From positions 1-64,000 of the forward strand of contig NZ_CAUHPG010000001.1 of the NCBI RefSeq assembly GCF_959608125.1: a DNA stretch of 64,000 nt, written 5' to 3'. The DNA comes from an uncultured Slackia sp. (GTDB lineage: Bacteria > Actinomycetota > Coriobacteriia > Coriobacteriales > Eggerthellaceae). Positions within the stretch are counted from its first letter, which is position 1; every line of letters begins with the position of its first letter. Below the pieces are notes generated by a model, which saw only the letters and a program-made list of their open reading frames with translations, was not told the DNA's origin and did no database searches. Shown in pieces: positions 23,910-32,406 of this stretch. The position numbers and the translations under genes were made by a program.

Positions 23910-26180
23910 CTAGAATGCGGCGAAACGCCTCTGCCTGCGATTCACCAGCTCGGCCCCATCGAGCACGCACAGTTCGTCGAGCTTGCGTTCGACGTAGCGG
24001 CGCACGGCATCGGCCGCGAGCACCGGGTTCTCGCTCGCGGTGCCCTCGCCTTCCTCGAGCACCGTGTCCACGATCCCCATCTCGAAGATCTCGTAGGCGT
24101 TCATGCGCATGGCCGCCGCGGCCTCGGGGGCACGCGAGCGGTCCTTCCACAGAATCGAGGCGAATCCCTCGGGCGACAGCACCGAATACACCGCGTGCTC
24201 CTGCATGGCCACCGCATCGGAAAGCGCGAGCGCGAGCGCGCCGCCCGAGCCGCCTTCGCCCACGATGACCGTCACCACAGGCACGGGCAAGCCCGCCAGG
24301 CATGCCAGGTTCTCGGCGATGGCATTGCCCTGGCCGCGCTCTTCGGCCTCCTTGCCGCAAAACGCGCCCTGCGTGTCTACCAGGCAAACCACCGGCAAGC
24401 CGAAGCGCCGTGCAAGATCCATGGCCCGCATGCTCTTGCGATAGCCTTCGGGCTGCGGACAGCCGAAATTACGCCGGACGCGCTCGTCGAGCGTGGCGCC
24501 TTTCTCTTGCGCGATGATCACGGCGGCGCGGCCCGATACCCATCCGATGCCCGCGACCACCGCCGCATCGTCGGAAAACGCACGGTCGCCGTGCAGTTCG
24601 ATAAATCCGTCCACCATGAACGACAGGTAGTGCAACGCCGTGGGACGATGCGTGTCGCGCGCAGCCTGGACGCTGCGCCACGCCGGATTGGCAGACGCAT
24701 CCGTCGCAGCGCGGGCGTGCGCCGCCGTGCGCGATGCAGGAGCCAGGATACGATGCGCACGCAGCGAGGCGCGGACCGAATCCCACGCCTCGACGGACGG
24801 CGCGACGGCGGTGCCGCGCTCCTCCATGACGCGCAGTTCATGGGCCGAGGGCGCCTCCTGCAACGCGCGGGCCAGCGCATCGGGGCCCGTCACGGAACAC
24901 GGCGCTCCCTTCGCGCCCGCCCCCAGAAGCGCCAGCAGCGCAGCCACCGTGCAGCGCAGCGACGCGCGGTCGACTACCGCGTCGATCAGGCCGTGTTCGA
25001 GGGCGAACTCGGCCGTCTGGAATCCGTCGGGCAGCGTTTCGCCCGTGGTGTCCTGGATCACGCGGCGGCCGGCGAAGCCCACGAGCGCTCCCGGTTCGGC
25101 GAACACCACGTCGCCCTGCATGGCGAACGACGCGGTCACGCCGCCCGTCGTGGGGTCGGTGACCGCCGACAGGTACGCCAGACCCGCATCAGTATGGCGG
25201 CGGATGGCGCAGGATACCTTCGCCATCTGCATGAGCGAGACCAGGCCTTCCTGCATGCGCGCGCCGCCCGATGCGCAGAAAATCACAAGCGGCAGGCCCT
25301 CGCCGGTGGCGCGGTCGGCCGCACGGGCGATGCGCTCGCCCACCACGCGGCCCATCGACCCCATGAAAAACGTCGAATCCATCACGCAGACCACGGCGGG
25401 CATGCCTGCGATGCGGCCGCGCGCGCACGACACCGCCTCGGACAGGCGCGTCTTCAGGCGCGTGGAAGCGAGCTTTTCGGCGTAGCCTGGAAAATCGAGC
25501 GGGTCTCCGCCTTCGTCGATATCGTCGATCGACTCGACCGTCCCCGCGTCGAACAGCAGGTCGAAGCGCTGGCGCGACGTCATGCGGAAATGCAGGCCGC
25601 AGCGCGGGCACGTCTCCTGCGCCGCGAACACCGCATGGGCCGCGAAGATGCCGCCGCACGCAGGACAACGGCGCCACGACTGCTCGTCCACCGGACGCAC
25701 GAGGCCGATGGCGCACGCGCACGAGCGCCAGGCGGCGGTCATGCCGCCGAACGCGCCTGCGATCACGCGCTCGGCATCGACCGCATACACCCCGAGACCT
25801 TCGCCGCGCGCCATGCCCACGAAGTCGACATCGCCGGCGAGCGGCGAATCGACCAGAAGCACCAGATCGGCGCCGGCCGACTGAGCGGCCGCCAAGACCA
25901 GGTAGGCGTCGTCGAACGCGCCGCCATCGGCCCGCTCGCCGATGCTCACGCACTGCTCGGCCAGCGACAGGCGCGGGCTTGCGGCCATATCCTGCGTGTA
26001 GGCGACCGCCGTGCGCAGGCCCACCGACCGGACCGCCGCGGGAACCTCGTCGAACGCATGGCGGCCGTCCACGACCAGCGCGCACGAGAACCCTTTGCGC
26101 GCAAGCTCGAACAGGCTCTCGCACGCGGGACCGCCCTCGACGTTCGGCATCACTATGTAATCGGACTTTTTCCGACGCAT
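23910..26180 (-). CDS. accDA: Acetyl-CoA carboxylase carboxyltransferase, fused AccD-AccA with extra N-terminal domain
   Basis: The 756-residue protein transfers the carboxyl group from biotin to acetyl-CoA to make malonyl-CoA. Residues 172-195 form the AccD zinc ribbon (Cys172, 175, 191, 194). The beta crotonase domain follows (FCASGGARMQEGLVSLMQMAK, PTTGGVTASFA), and from about residue 500 the alpha half (LHYLSFMVDGFIELHGDRAF, FGCPQPEGYRKSMR, EGGSGGALALALSD). The first ~165 residues are extra: residues 31-140 align without gaps for 49 positions to the N-domain of the AccC at 4165 (FS..LV, R..G..T...Y, V.IG), but lack its glycine motif. This looks like a degenerate biotin-carboxylase N-domain. 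TAAGGAGT precedes the ATG, overlapping the end of fabZ. Confidence 0.93.
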   Translation of the reverse strand: MRRKKSDYIVMPNVEGGPACESLFELARKGFSCALVVDGRHAFDEVPAAVRSVGLRTAVAYTQDMAASPRLSLAEQCVSIGERADGGAFDDAYLVLAAAQSAGADLVLLVDSPLAGDVDFVGMARGEGLGVYAVDAERVIAGAFGGMTAAWRSCACAIGLVRPVDEQSWRRCPACGGIFAAHAVFAAQETCPRCGLHFRMTSRQRFDLLFDAGTVESIDDIDEGGDPLDFPGYAEKLASTRLKTRLSEAVSCARGRIAGMPAVVCVMDSTFFMGSMGRVVGERIARAADRATGEGLPLVIFCASGGARMQEGLVSLMQMAKVSCAIRRHTDAGLAYLSAVTDPTTGGVTASFAMQGDVVFAEPGALVGFAGRRVIQDTTGETLPDGFQTAEFALEHGLIDAVVDRASLRCTVAALLALLGAGAKGAPCSVTGPDALARALQEAPSAHELRVMEERGTAVAPSVEAWDSVRASLRAHRILAPASRTAAHARAATDASANPAWRSVQAARDTHRPTALHYLSFMVDGFIELHGDRAFSDDAAVVAGIGWVSGRAAVIIAQEKGATLDERVRRNFGCPQPEGYRKSMRAMDLARRFGLPVVCLVDTQGAFCGKEAEERGQGNAIAENLACLAGLPVPVVTVIVGEGGSGGALALALSDAVAMQEHAVYSVLSPEGFASILWKDRSRAPEAAAAMRMNAYEIFEMGIVDTVLEEGEGTASENPVLAADAVRRYVERKLDELCVLDGAELVNRRQRRFAAF

Positions 26181-26189
26181 CGAAACTCC

Positions 26190-26627
26190 TTAGGCCATCA
26201 CGTATTTCTGCACCGCCGTCGCGGCCGGCCGGTCGTCGACGCGCGCCTCCACTTCGGCGACGCACATGCGCGAGGACGACTTCACGATGCGCGCCTCGAG
26301 GCGCAGCGTGTCGCCCGGACGCACCTGGCGGCGGAACTTCGCCTTGTCGATGCCCGTCAGGAAACCGACCTTGCCGCAGTCGTCGCCCGCCAGCAGCACG
26401 CAGCACGAAGCCGCTTGGGCGAGCGCCTCCATCACGATGACGCCCGGCAGCACGGGGTGTTCGGGGAAATGCCCTGCGAACAGCGGCAACGCAGGGTCGA
26501 CGTCGAATTCGGCCACGATATGGACGCCGGGTTCGCACGACAGGATGCGGCTCACCCAGACGAAGGGGTCGCGATGCGGCAGGATGGCCAGCACCGCGTC
26601 GCGGCCGGCGGGATACGTCAGTTCCAT
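26190..26627 (-). CDS. fabZ: 3-hydroxyacyl-ACP dehydratase
   Basis: FabZ dehydrates 3-hydroxyacyl-ACP in fatty-acid elongation. The 145-residue hotdog protein has LPHRDPFVWVSRI near the N terminus and GHFPEHPVLPGVIVMEALAQA with the catalytic His and Glu. The start at 26627 is chosen because the protein then begins in the family manner and AGAAGG lies upstream. No FabA or FabM is present, so the route to unsaturated acids is not visible here. Confidence 0.94.
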   Translation of the reverse strand: MELTYPAGRDAVLAILPHRDPFVWVSRILSCEPGVHIVAEFDVDPALPLFAGHFPEHPVLPGVIVMEALAQAASCCVLLAGDDCGKVGFLTGIDKAKFRRQVRPGDTLRLEARIVKSSSRMCVAEVEARVDDRPAATAVQKYVMA

Positions 26628-26702
26628 GAAAGACCTTCTTCCTTGGTCGAAACATCGCGCGCGAAACCCTCGCAAGCAAGGTCGCGCACCGTGAGAAGCG
26701 AA

Positions 26703-26755
26703 CGCGAGCGTCCGACAGGCGCCGCAAGGGAAACGCCGTCTGTCGGACGCTCGCG
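26703..26755 (-). other. Strong intercistronic hairpin between fabF and fabZ
   Basis: A perfect 16-bp stem pairs 26703-26718 (CGCGAGCGTCCGACAG) with 26740-26755 across a 21-base loop. No T run follows on either strand. It may protect or process the long fab transcript. Confidence 0.7.
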
Positions 26756-26796
26756 GCCCGCGCGCCGCCGCGCGAAGCGGCGGCGACGGCTGCGGG

Positions 26797-28062
26797 CTAG
26801 CCTTCGAAGGGAGCCAGGGCGAGCGAAGCGTTATGACCGCCGAAGCCGAGCGAGTTGCTCAGCGCCACAGCCTGCCGCCCCGTGGGTAGCGGCGCGCCCA
26901 TCACCACATTGACCGGGCAGGCCGGATCGACTTCGCGGGTGCCCGCGGTCGGCGGCACCGTGCCGCGCACCGCCGACAAGGCGCACACGATCGCCTCGAT
27001 AGCGCCCGCCGCGCCCATCATGTGGCCGACGGTCCCTTTCACCGAGGTGACCGGCAGCTGCGCATCGGCGCCCCATAGCGCCGCGACGGCCGCCGCCTCC
27101 ATAGCATCGTTGGCCTTCGTGGACGTGCCGTGAGCGTTGAGATGCCCCACGTCGCCCGGTTCGAAACCGGCCTCGTCAAGCGCCATGCGCATCGCGCGGA
27201 CGGCGCCTTCGCCGCTCGGTTCGGGAGCCGTCATGTGATAGGCATCGCCCGTGGAACCGAACCCTGCGACCTCGGCGATGATGCGCGCGCCGCGCGCGAT
27301 CGCGTGCTCGAACGATTCCAGCACGAGCGCGCCCGCTCCCTCGCCCGGCACGAAGCCGCTGCGGTTCGCATCGAACGGCATGGCCGACGCGTCGGGATCG
27401 TCGGAGGTGCACAGCGCGCCCAGGTTGCCGAAACCTGCCAGGCACACCGGCGAGATGGATTCCTCGCTGCCGCCCGCAAGCGCCGCATCGGCGTAGCCGT
27501 GACGAACCAAGCGGTAGGCCTCGCCTATGCAATGCGCGCCGGTAGCGCAGGCCGTGACGATGCTCAGGCAATCGCCCTTCATGCCGTAGCGGATCGACAG
27601 GTTGCCCGCCGCCATGTTCTCGATCATCGTGGGGATGAACAGGGGGCTCACCTTCTTGGGCCCGCGCTCGTGCAGAGCCTTGCAGCCCGCCTCGAACTCG
27701 AACAGGCCGCCGATGCCGCTTCCCCACACACAAGCCACACGCGTGGGGTCTTCCTCGTGCATCGAAAGACCGCTGCTTGCCATGGCTTCGTCGGCGGCTA
27801 TGATCGCATACTGAACGAACGGGGCGAATCGACGCGCCTCCTTCTTCGTCAGGCCGCATGCCTGAGCGTCGAACGAGGGGATTTCGGCCGCCAGGGTTGC
27901 CGGGTAGCCCTGCGTGTCGAAGCGCGTGATCGGCGCGATGCAGCGGCGACCTTCGTTCACTGCCTCCATCAGCGCGTCCACGCCGACGCCTGCGGGCGAG
28001 AGCGCCCCGACGCCGGTGATGGCGACGCGATGCGTGCCGTCGGGCTTTCTGGTATCCGTCAT
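26797..28062 (-). CDS. fabF: 3-oxoacyl-ACP synthase II
   Basis: FabF condenses malonyl-ACP with acyl-ACP. The 421 residues show the Cys-His-His triad: Cys in IVTACATGAHCIGEAY (about 167), His in NAHGTSTKANDAME and His in VKGTVGHMMGAAGAIEA. GFVPGEGAGALVLE and SNSLGFGGHNAS are as expected. Its start overlaps the stop of fabG by four bases. A condensing enzyme for initiation (FabH) is not found in the window. Confidence 0.96.
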   Translation of the reverse strand: MTDTRKPDGTHRVAITGVGALSPAGVGVDALMEAVNEGRRCIAPITRFDTQGYPATLAAEIPSFDAQACGLTKKEARRFAPFVQYAIIAADEAMASSGLSMHEEDPTRVACVWGSGIGGLFEFEAGCKALHERGPKKVSPLFIPTMIENMAAGNLSIRYGMKGDCLSIVTACATGAHCIGEAYRLVRHGYADAALAGGSEESISPVCLAGFGNLGALCTSDDPDASAMPFDANRSGFVPGEGAGALVLESFEHAIARGARIIAEVAGFGSTGDAYHMTAPEPSGEGAVRAMRMALDEAGFEPGDVGHLNAHGTSTKANDAMEAAAVAALWGADAQLPVTSVKGTVGHMMGAAGAIEAIVCALSAVRGTVPPTAGTREVDPACPVNVVMGAPLPTGRQAVALSNSLGFGGHNASLALAPFEG

Positions 28063-28820
28063 AGCGACATTCCTCCGTCCACGCCGATGACCTGGCCGGT
28101 CACATAGCTAGCTTCCTCGCCCGCAAGAAACGCCACCACGGCGGCCACCTCTTCGGGCCTCCCCATGCGCCTGGACGCCACGCGCTCGAGCGCCGCCTCC
28201 TTCGCGCGATTGCTCATGGCATCGGTCATATCGGTCTCCACGAGGCCGGGTGCCACGGCGTTCACGGTCACGTTGCGCGAGGCGATCTCCATGGCAAGCG
28301 AACGAGTCAGGCCGATGACGCCCGCTTTCGAAGCCGCATAGTTGGCCTGGCCCGCGTTGCCGCGCACGCCGACGATGCTGCTCATGTTGACGATGCGCCC
28401 GAAGCGGGCCTTCGCCATGCGCCCCACCGCTGCGCGGCAGCAGTTATACGTGCCTTTGAGATTCACGGCGAGCACGCGGTCGAAGTCGTCCTCCTTCATG
28501 CGCATCATCAGGCTGTCCTTGGTCACGCCCGCGTTGTTCACCAGCACGTCCACGCCGCCGAAGCGCTCGACGGCGCCCGCGATGAGGGCCTCGGCCTGCT
28601 CCGACGACGAGACGTCGGCACGGGCCGCATACGCCTGCACGCCGTATTCGCGCGCCAGCTCGCACGCAAGAGCCTCGGCGGCCGCCCGGCTCGACGCGCT
28701 CGCATAGTTCACGGCGACGTCCATGCCCGCTTCCGCGAGGCTGCGCGCCACGGCGGCGCCGATGCCGCGCGACGCCCCCGTCACCACGGCATGGCGACGG
28801 ACGGTTTGCATCTGTGTCAT
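28059..28820 (-). CDS. fabG: 3-oxoacyl-ACP reductase
   Basis: This NADPH-dependent short-chain dehydrogenase reduces 3-oxoacyl-ACP. It shows TGASRGIG near the N terminus, NNAGVT, the catalytic Ser-Tyr-Lys set (VNMSSIVG, ANYAASKAG) and the C-terminal YVTGQVIGVDGGMSL. Two starts are possible. GTG at 28835 overlaps the fabD stop; ATG at 28820 has AAAGGGA at the right distance and is chosen. The stop overlaps the fabF start. Confidence 0.95.
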   Translation of the reverse strand: MTQMQTVRRHAVVTGASRGIGAAVARSLAEAGMDVAVNYASASSRAAAEALACELAREYGVQAYAARADVSSSEQAEALIAGAVERFGGVDVLVNNAGVTKDSLMMRMKEDDFDRVLAVNLKGTYNCCRAAVGRMAKARFGRIVNMSSIVGVRGNAGQANYAASKAGVIGLTRSLAMEIASRNVTVNAVAPGLVETDMTDAMSNRAKEAALERVASRRMGRPEEVAAVVAFLAGEEASYVTGQVIGVDGGMSL

Positions 28821-28831
28821 TGGGGTCCCTT

Positions 28832-29761
28832 TCACTGACGAGCCGCGTCGCGCTGCGCTGCGAGCGCGCGGGCATCGTCGGTCGATTCGATGCGGAAACG
28901 GGCCGCTTCCTTATGCGTCCTGCGCACGAGCCCGCACAGCACGGCCCCGCTTCCGCATTCGGCGTAGGCGTCCACGCCCGCCTCTCGCAAAGCGGCGACG
29001 CTGCGGTCGAACAGCACGGGCGAAGTCACCTGGAGAATCATGTGATCGGCTGCTTCGGCGGCACGAAGAGGGCGCGCGTCGACGTTGCAGATCAAAGGGA
29101 TGCGCGGCTCGTCGAAGCGCATGCCCTCGAGAAACGATGCAAGCGCATCGGCGGCGGGCCGCATGAGCGGGCTGTGGAACGCGCCCGCCACGGCCAGCAT
29201 GCTCGCGCGGCGGCCGGGTCCGCGCCACGCCTCGGCCGCCCGAACGACCGCATCGCGTTCACCCGAGACCACGATCTGGCCGGGCGCATTGTAGTTGGCG
29301 GCCACCAGCACGGCGCCGCGGGATGCGTCTTCGATCAAGGCACGGACCGATTCGTCGTCGGCCCCCATGAGCGCGCACATGGCACCTGGGGTCGCGGCGG
29401 CGGCTTCGGCCATGGCATGCGCACGGACGGCGCACAGCGAGAACGTATCTTCAAGCGACAGCATGCCCGCCACATTGAGCGCGGCGACCTGGCCGAGCGA
29501 AAAGCCCGCCGTCGCATCGGCCGCAACGCCTTCGGCCTCCAAAGCACGCGCGGCGGCGATAGAGGCGGCGCACAGGGCGGGCTGCACCTTCAGCGCATCG
29601 GCCAGGGCGGCTTCGTCGCCGCAGGCCGCGCGCACGTCGAAACCGCACACGTCCGATGCGGCCTCGAACACTTCGTCCAGTTCGGGACGGCCCGAAAACG
29701 CCGCGGCCATGCCGGGTTTTTGGGAACCCTGCCCGCTGCACAGGATGGCAAGTCTACCCAC
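28832..29761 (-). CDS. fabD: Malonyl-CoA:ACP transacylase
   Basis: FabD loads malonate onto ACP. The 309 residues begin with a GTG at 29761, eight bases inside fabK, preceded by GAGG. The GQGSQKPGM oxyanion loop is present near the N terminus and the catalytic His is in VAGAFHSPLM. The nucleophile elbow reads GFSLGQ rather than the usual GHSLGE, so the residues flanking the catalytic Ser differ from textbook FabD. Its position in the fab order supports the call. Confidence 0.92.
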   Translation of the reverse strand: MGRLAILCSGQGSQKPGMAAAFSGRPELDEVFEAASDVCGFDVRAACGDEAALADALKVQPALCAASIAAARALEAEGVAADATAGFSLGQVAALNVAGMLSLEDTFSLCAVRAHAMAEAAAATPGAMCALMGADDESVRALIEDASRGAVLVAANYNAPGQIVVSGERDAVVRAAEAWRGPGRRASMLAVAGAFHSPLMRPAADALASFLEGMRFDEPRIPLICNVDARPLRAAEAADHMILQVTSPVLFDRSVAALREAGVDAYAECGSGAVLCGLVRRTHKEAARFRIESTDDARALAAQRDAARQ

Positions 29762-30722
29762 GAGCCTCGCCCCCTTCGCGTAACGCCGCAACCGCCCGCG
29801 CGCTCGCATCGCCCGCGGCGAAGCCTGCGGAAAGCTCGCGCACTGCATCTGCCGCGCAGCCGCGCGCCTTCACCAGGCCCGCCGCCTGACCCGCCATGAA
29901 CGAGCCGCCCTCGGCGTCGCCTTCGACGGCGCGGCGAAGCGAACCCGCATACATGCCTTCCAGCTCCGTCGCGTCGGCTGCCGTTCGCTCAAGCGCCTTC
30001 ATCGATCGCGACCAGGGGTTTTTCAAGCCGCGCACGGGGTGTCCGGTCGCGCGGCCGGTCACGATGGTGTCGGAATCCCTGGCGCGCAGCACCTTGTCCT
30101 TATAGATTTCGGACACGTTGCATTCCTCCACCGTAAGAAACCTCGTGCCCGCCTGCACGCCTTCGGCGCCCAGGACGCGTGCGGCCGCAGCCGTGCGCGC
30201 ATCGCCGATGCCGCCCGCCGCGATCACCGGGATGCTCACCGCGTCGCAGACCTGCGGCACGAGCGCCATGGTGGTCGTCTCGCCGATATGGCCTCCCGCC
30301 TCGCAGCCCTCGGCCACCACGGCGTCGGCGCCCAGGCGTTCCATACGAGCCGCCATGGCCGCCTGGGCCACCACCGGCACCACCTTCACGCCGACGTCTT
30401 TCCAACGTTCGATGAAGCGGGAAGGACTGCCCGCACCCGTCGTGATCACGTCCACATGCAGGCGCGCCAGAAGGTCGGCGACGCGTTCGACGTCGGGATT
30501 CATCATCATCACGTTGGCGCCCACGGGAGCGTCCGGCGCCAGCGAGCGAGCGATCGAGATCTGCTCCTCGATCCACGACAAGGGCGCGGCGCCGCAGGCC
30601 ACGATGCCCAGGCCGCCCGCGGCCGAAACCGCCCCTGCGAGCCTGCCGTCGGCCACCCACGCCATGCCGCCCTGAACCACCGGATGCTCGATCCCGAAAA
30701 GCTCGGTCACACGCGTATTCAT
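29754..30722 (-). CDS. fabK: Enoyl-ACP reductase II, flavin-dependent
   Basis: FabK is the FMN-dependent enoyl-ACP reductase of streptococci and other Gram-positives, unrelated to FabI. The 322-residue TIM barrel of the nitronate-monooxygenase superfamily shows HPVVQGGMAWVADGRLAGAVS, the phosphate-binding GCEAGGHIGETTTMALVPQV and PVIAAGGIGDARTAAAARVLGAEGVQ. Its place between acpP and fabD is the streptococcal one and separates it from other family members. A FabK is insensitive to triclosan by family knowledge. Confidence 0.94.
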   Translation of the reverse strand: MNTRVTELFGIEHPVVQGGMAWVADGRLAGAVSAAGGLGIVACGAAPLSWIEEQISIARSLAPDAPVGANVMMMNPDVERVADLLARLHVDVITTGAGSPSRFIERWKDVGVKVVPVVAQAAMAARMERLGADAVVAEGCEAGGHIGETTTMALVPQVCDAVSIPVIAAGGIGDARTAAAARVLGAEGVQAGTRFLTVEECNVSEIYKDKVLRARDSDTIVTGRATGHPVRGLKNPWSRSMKALERTAADATELEGMYAGSLRRAVEGDAEGGSFMAGQAAGLVKARGCAADAVRELSAGFAAGDASARAVAALREGGEARG

Positions 30723-30731
30723 GCGATACGC

Positions 30732-30953
30732 CTAACGCAGAGACTCGATGTAGTCGACCAGGCCGCCCACGGTGGCAAGGCCGTCGGGCTCGCCGAACTC
30801 GATGTCGCAGCGATCTTCCAGGTCGCACACCAGCTCGACCATGTCGAGCGAGTCGACGCCGAGCGTCTCGAACGTGGACTCGGCCGTCACGTCGGCGGGA
30901 TCGATGTCCAGGTTGTCCTGCAGAACGGATTTCACGATTTCGATGGTCTCCAT
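30732..30953 (-). CDS. acpP: Acyl carrier protein
   Basis: The 73-residue acidic protein carries the phosphopantetheine attachment motif GVDSLDMVELV, with Ser37 or thereabouts as the modified residue. It is first of the synthesis genes after fabT, nine bases before fabK. AGAAAGG lies upstream of the ATG. Confidence 0.96.
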   Translation of the reverse strand: METIEIVKSVLQDNLDIDPADVTAESTFETLGVDSLDMVELVCDLEDRCDIEFGEPDGLATVGGLVDYIESLR

Positions 30954-30973
30954 TTTTAATTCGCCTTTCTGAT

Positions 30974-30990
30974 TGTTTGATAGTCTTAGC
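30974..30990. promoter_or_regulatory. Degenerate FabT-type half-site before acpP
   Basis: TGTTTGATAGTCTTAGC agrees at 10 of 17 positions with the perfect palindrome at 32421-32437, conserving the TTTGAT half. Its position 20 bases before the acpP ATG suits a second repressor site. Confidence 0.4.
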
Positions 30991-31002
30991 TTTTTTATGC
31001 CG

Positions 31003-31025
31003 AAAAGAAGCGGGGCGAACCCCGC
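31003..31025 (-). terminator. Terminator or attenuator between fabT and acpP
   Basis: On the minus strand GCGGGG-TTCG-CCCGC-type hairpin (31025-31020 with 31015-31010) has a UUCG tetraloop and is followed by TTCTTTT. It lies 13 bases past the fabT stop, so it would uncouple fakB-fabT from the synthesis genes. Confidence 0.7.
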
Positions 31026-31037
31026 ATCGATTCCTTG

Positions 31038-31490
31038 TTAGTCGCCAGGCTCTTCGAAGAAGTCCTTGACCTTGGTCAGCGCCCTGACAAGCACCGCTTC
31101 CTCTTCCTCGGTCAGATCGGCGAAAGCCGCATCGACCATTTCCTTATGGAAGAGCTCGTGCACGCGATAGGCCTGCCTGCCCTCCTTGGTCAACGACACC
31201 AGCACCTGACGGCGGTCCGCATCGCTGCGCGAGCGTTCGGCGAAACCCTTGGTCACGAGCTTTCCTACCGCAGTAGTGCACGTGGCGAGCGTCACGTCGA
31301 GCCGTGCCGCGATGACGTTCATCGGGCTCGACCCATGAAGGCCGATCGCATGGATCGTATGCACTTCGGATATAGTGAGCCCCTCGGTCAGACGGTTGCG
31401 CACGACGTTTTCCTCGACGCGCAGAATGCTGTTGAACGTCTCCACCAGCAGATCGTTCACATGGCGGCGACGCTGCGCTGTCTCCGTCAT
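31038..31490 (-). CDS. fabT: MarR-family regulator, FabT-like
   Basis: The 150-residue winged-helix protein has the MarR core (TISEVHTIHAIGL, ARLDVTLATCTTAVGKLV recognition helix, RSRSDADRRQVLVSLTKEG wing). In streptococci the equivalent protein, FabT, is the first gene of the fab cluster and represses it with acyl-ACP as corepressor. The same position here, and a matching operator at 32421-32437, support the assignment. The start at 31490 has AGGGGG upstream. It follows the fakB-type gene by 20 bases. Confidence 0.88.
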   Translation of the reverse strand: MTETAQRRRHVNDLLVETFNSILRVEENVVRNRLTEGLTISEVHTIHAIGLHGSSPMNVIAARLDVTLATCTTAVGKLVTKGFAERSRSDADRRQVLVSLTKEGRQAYRVHELFHKEMVDAAFADLTEEEEAVLVRALTKVKDFFEEPGD

Positions 31491-31510
31491 AGAAATCCCC
31501 CTTTCGTGCC

Positions 31511-32371
31511 TTACCCCACGCGCGGCGCCATGGCGACGCCCCAAGCCCCCAAGCCCAGATGAGTCGCGATCGTGGCGCCGCATATATCGGCATGCACGCT
31601 TGCGACCTCGGCGTTCGACGCCTCGATGGCAGCCGCGAGCTTTTCGGCCGCAGCGGCGTTGCGCACATGGGTGTAGCGAACGTCAAGCGGACCGTTCTGT
31701 GCAGCGCTCTCTTCGAGAACCTCGATGCAGCGCGCGATCGCGCCTTTCGAGCCGCGGGCCTTGTCGAAGAATACCACGCTTCCCGTCTCGTCGATCGTCA
31801 GCAAGGCGCGCACATTGAGCATGCCCATCTTGTCGGCCGTCTCCTTCGGGAGCCTGCCGCCGCGCACAAGCGAGTCGAGCGTTTCGGGGATCAGCAAGAT
31901 TTTGGTGTTCGCGCACGCCTCGCCCACGAGGCGTTCAAGCTCGTCGATATCGTCGACCCCCGCATCGCGCAAACGGCATGCCTGATCGACCGCGATGCCG
32001 AGCGCCGAAGCCGCCAGCCTCGTGTCGATCACGCGCACATCGATCGGAGCCTGCGACGCCGCGATCGACGCCGACTGCACCGTACCCGAAAGCTTCGAAC
32101 CGATATGCATGCAAAGCGCCGCATCGTAACCGCGTGCGGCCAAATCGTCGAAAAGCTCGGAGAATGCGCCGGGCGAAGGCTGCGAGGTGGTGGGCAGGCC
32201 GGAGTCCGCGTTTTCAAGCAAGTCGCAGAATCCGTCGGACGAAAGCTCCACCTGATCGAGAAGCGACTTGTCGCCGAAGCCGATGCTCAGGGGGACCATG
32301 GACACGTCGCGCGCGGCGTAATCGGCGAAAGGCCAGTCGCACGTCGAGTCGGTGACAAGGGCGATTTTCAT
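31511..32371 (-). CDS. DegV/FakB-family fatty-acid-binding protein
   Basis: The 286-residue product is of the DegV fold: it binds a fatty acid so that the kinase FakA can phosphorylate it. Motifs visible are KIALVTDSTCDWP, LPTTSQPSPGAFSELF (family TSQPS lipid loop), IGSKLSGTVQSA, VIDTRLAASALG and LVRGGRLPKE. AAAGGAA precedes the ATG at 32371. The gene is first in the fatty-acid regulon and its promoter is covered by a FabT-type operator. A FakA kinase is not in the window. Confidence 0.88.
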   Translation of the reverse strand: MKIALVTDSTCDWPFADYAARDVSMVPLSIGFGDKSLLDQVELSSDGFCDLLENADSGLPTTSQPSPGAFSELFDDLAARGYDAALCMHIGSKLSGTVQSASIAASQAPIDVRVIDTRLAASALGIAVDQACRLRDAGVDDIDELERLVGEACANTKILLIPETLDSLVRGGRLPKETADKMGMLNVRALLTIDETGSVVFFDKARGSKGAIARCIEVLEESAAQNGPLDVRYTHVRNAAAAEKLAAAIEASNAEVASVHADICGATIATHLGLGAWGVAMAPRVG

Positions 32372-32406
32372 AATGGGTTCCTTTCTCGCAAGGACAGCGA
32401 AGCGAA

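Noticed and set aside
23052..26912. A 1286-codon open frame on the plus strand
   Set aside because: It is antisense to folC, accDA and fabZ, with Arg/His-rich composition and no recognisable domain.
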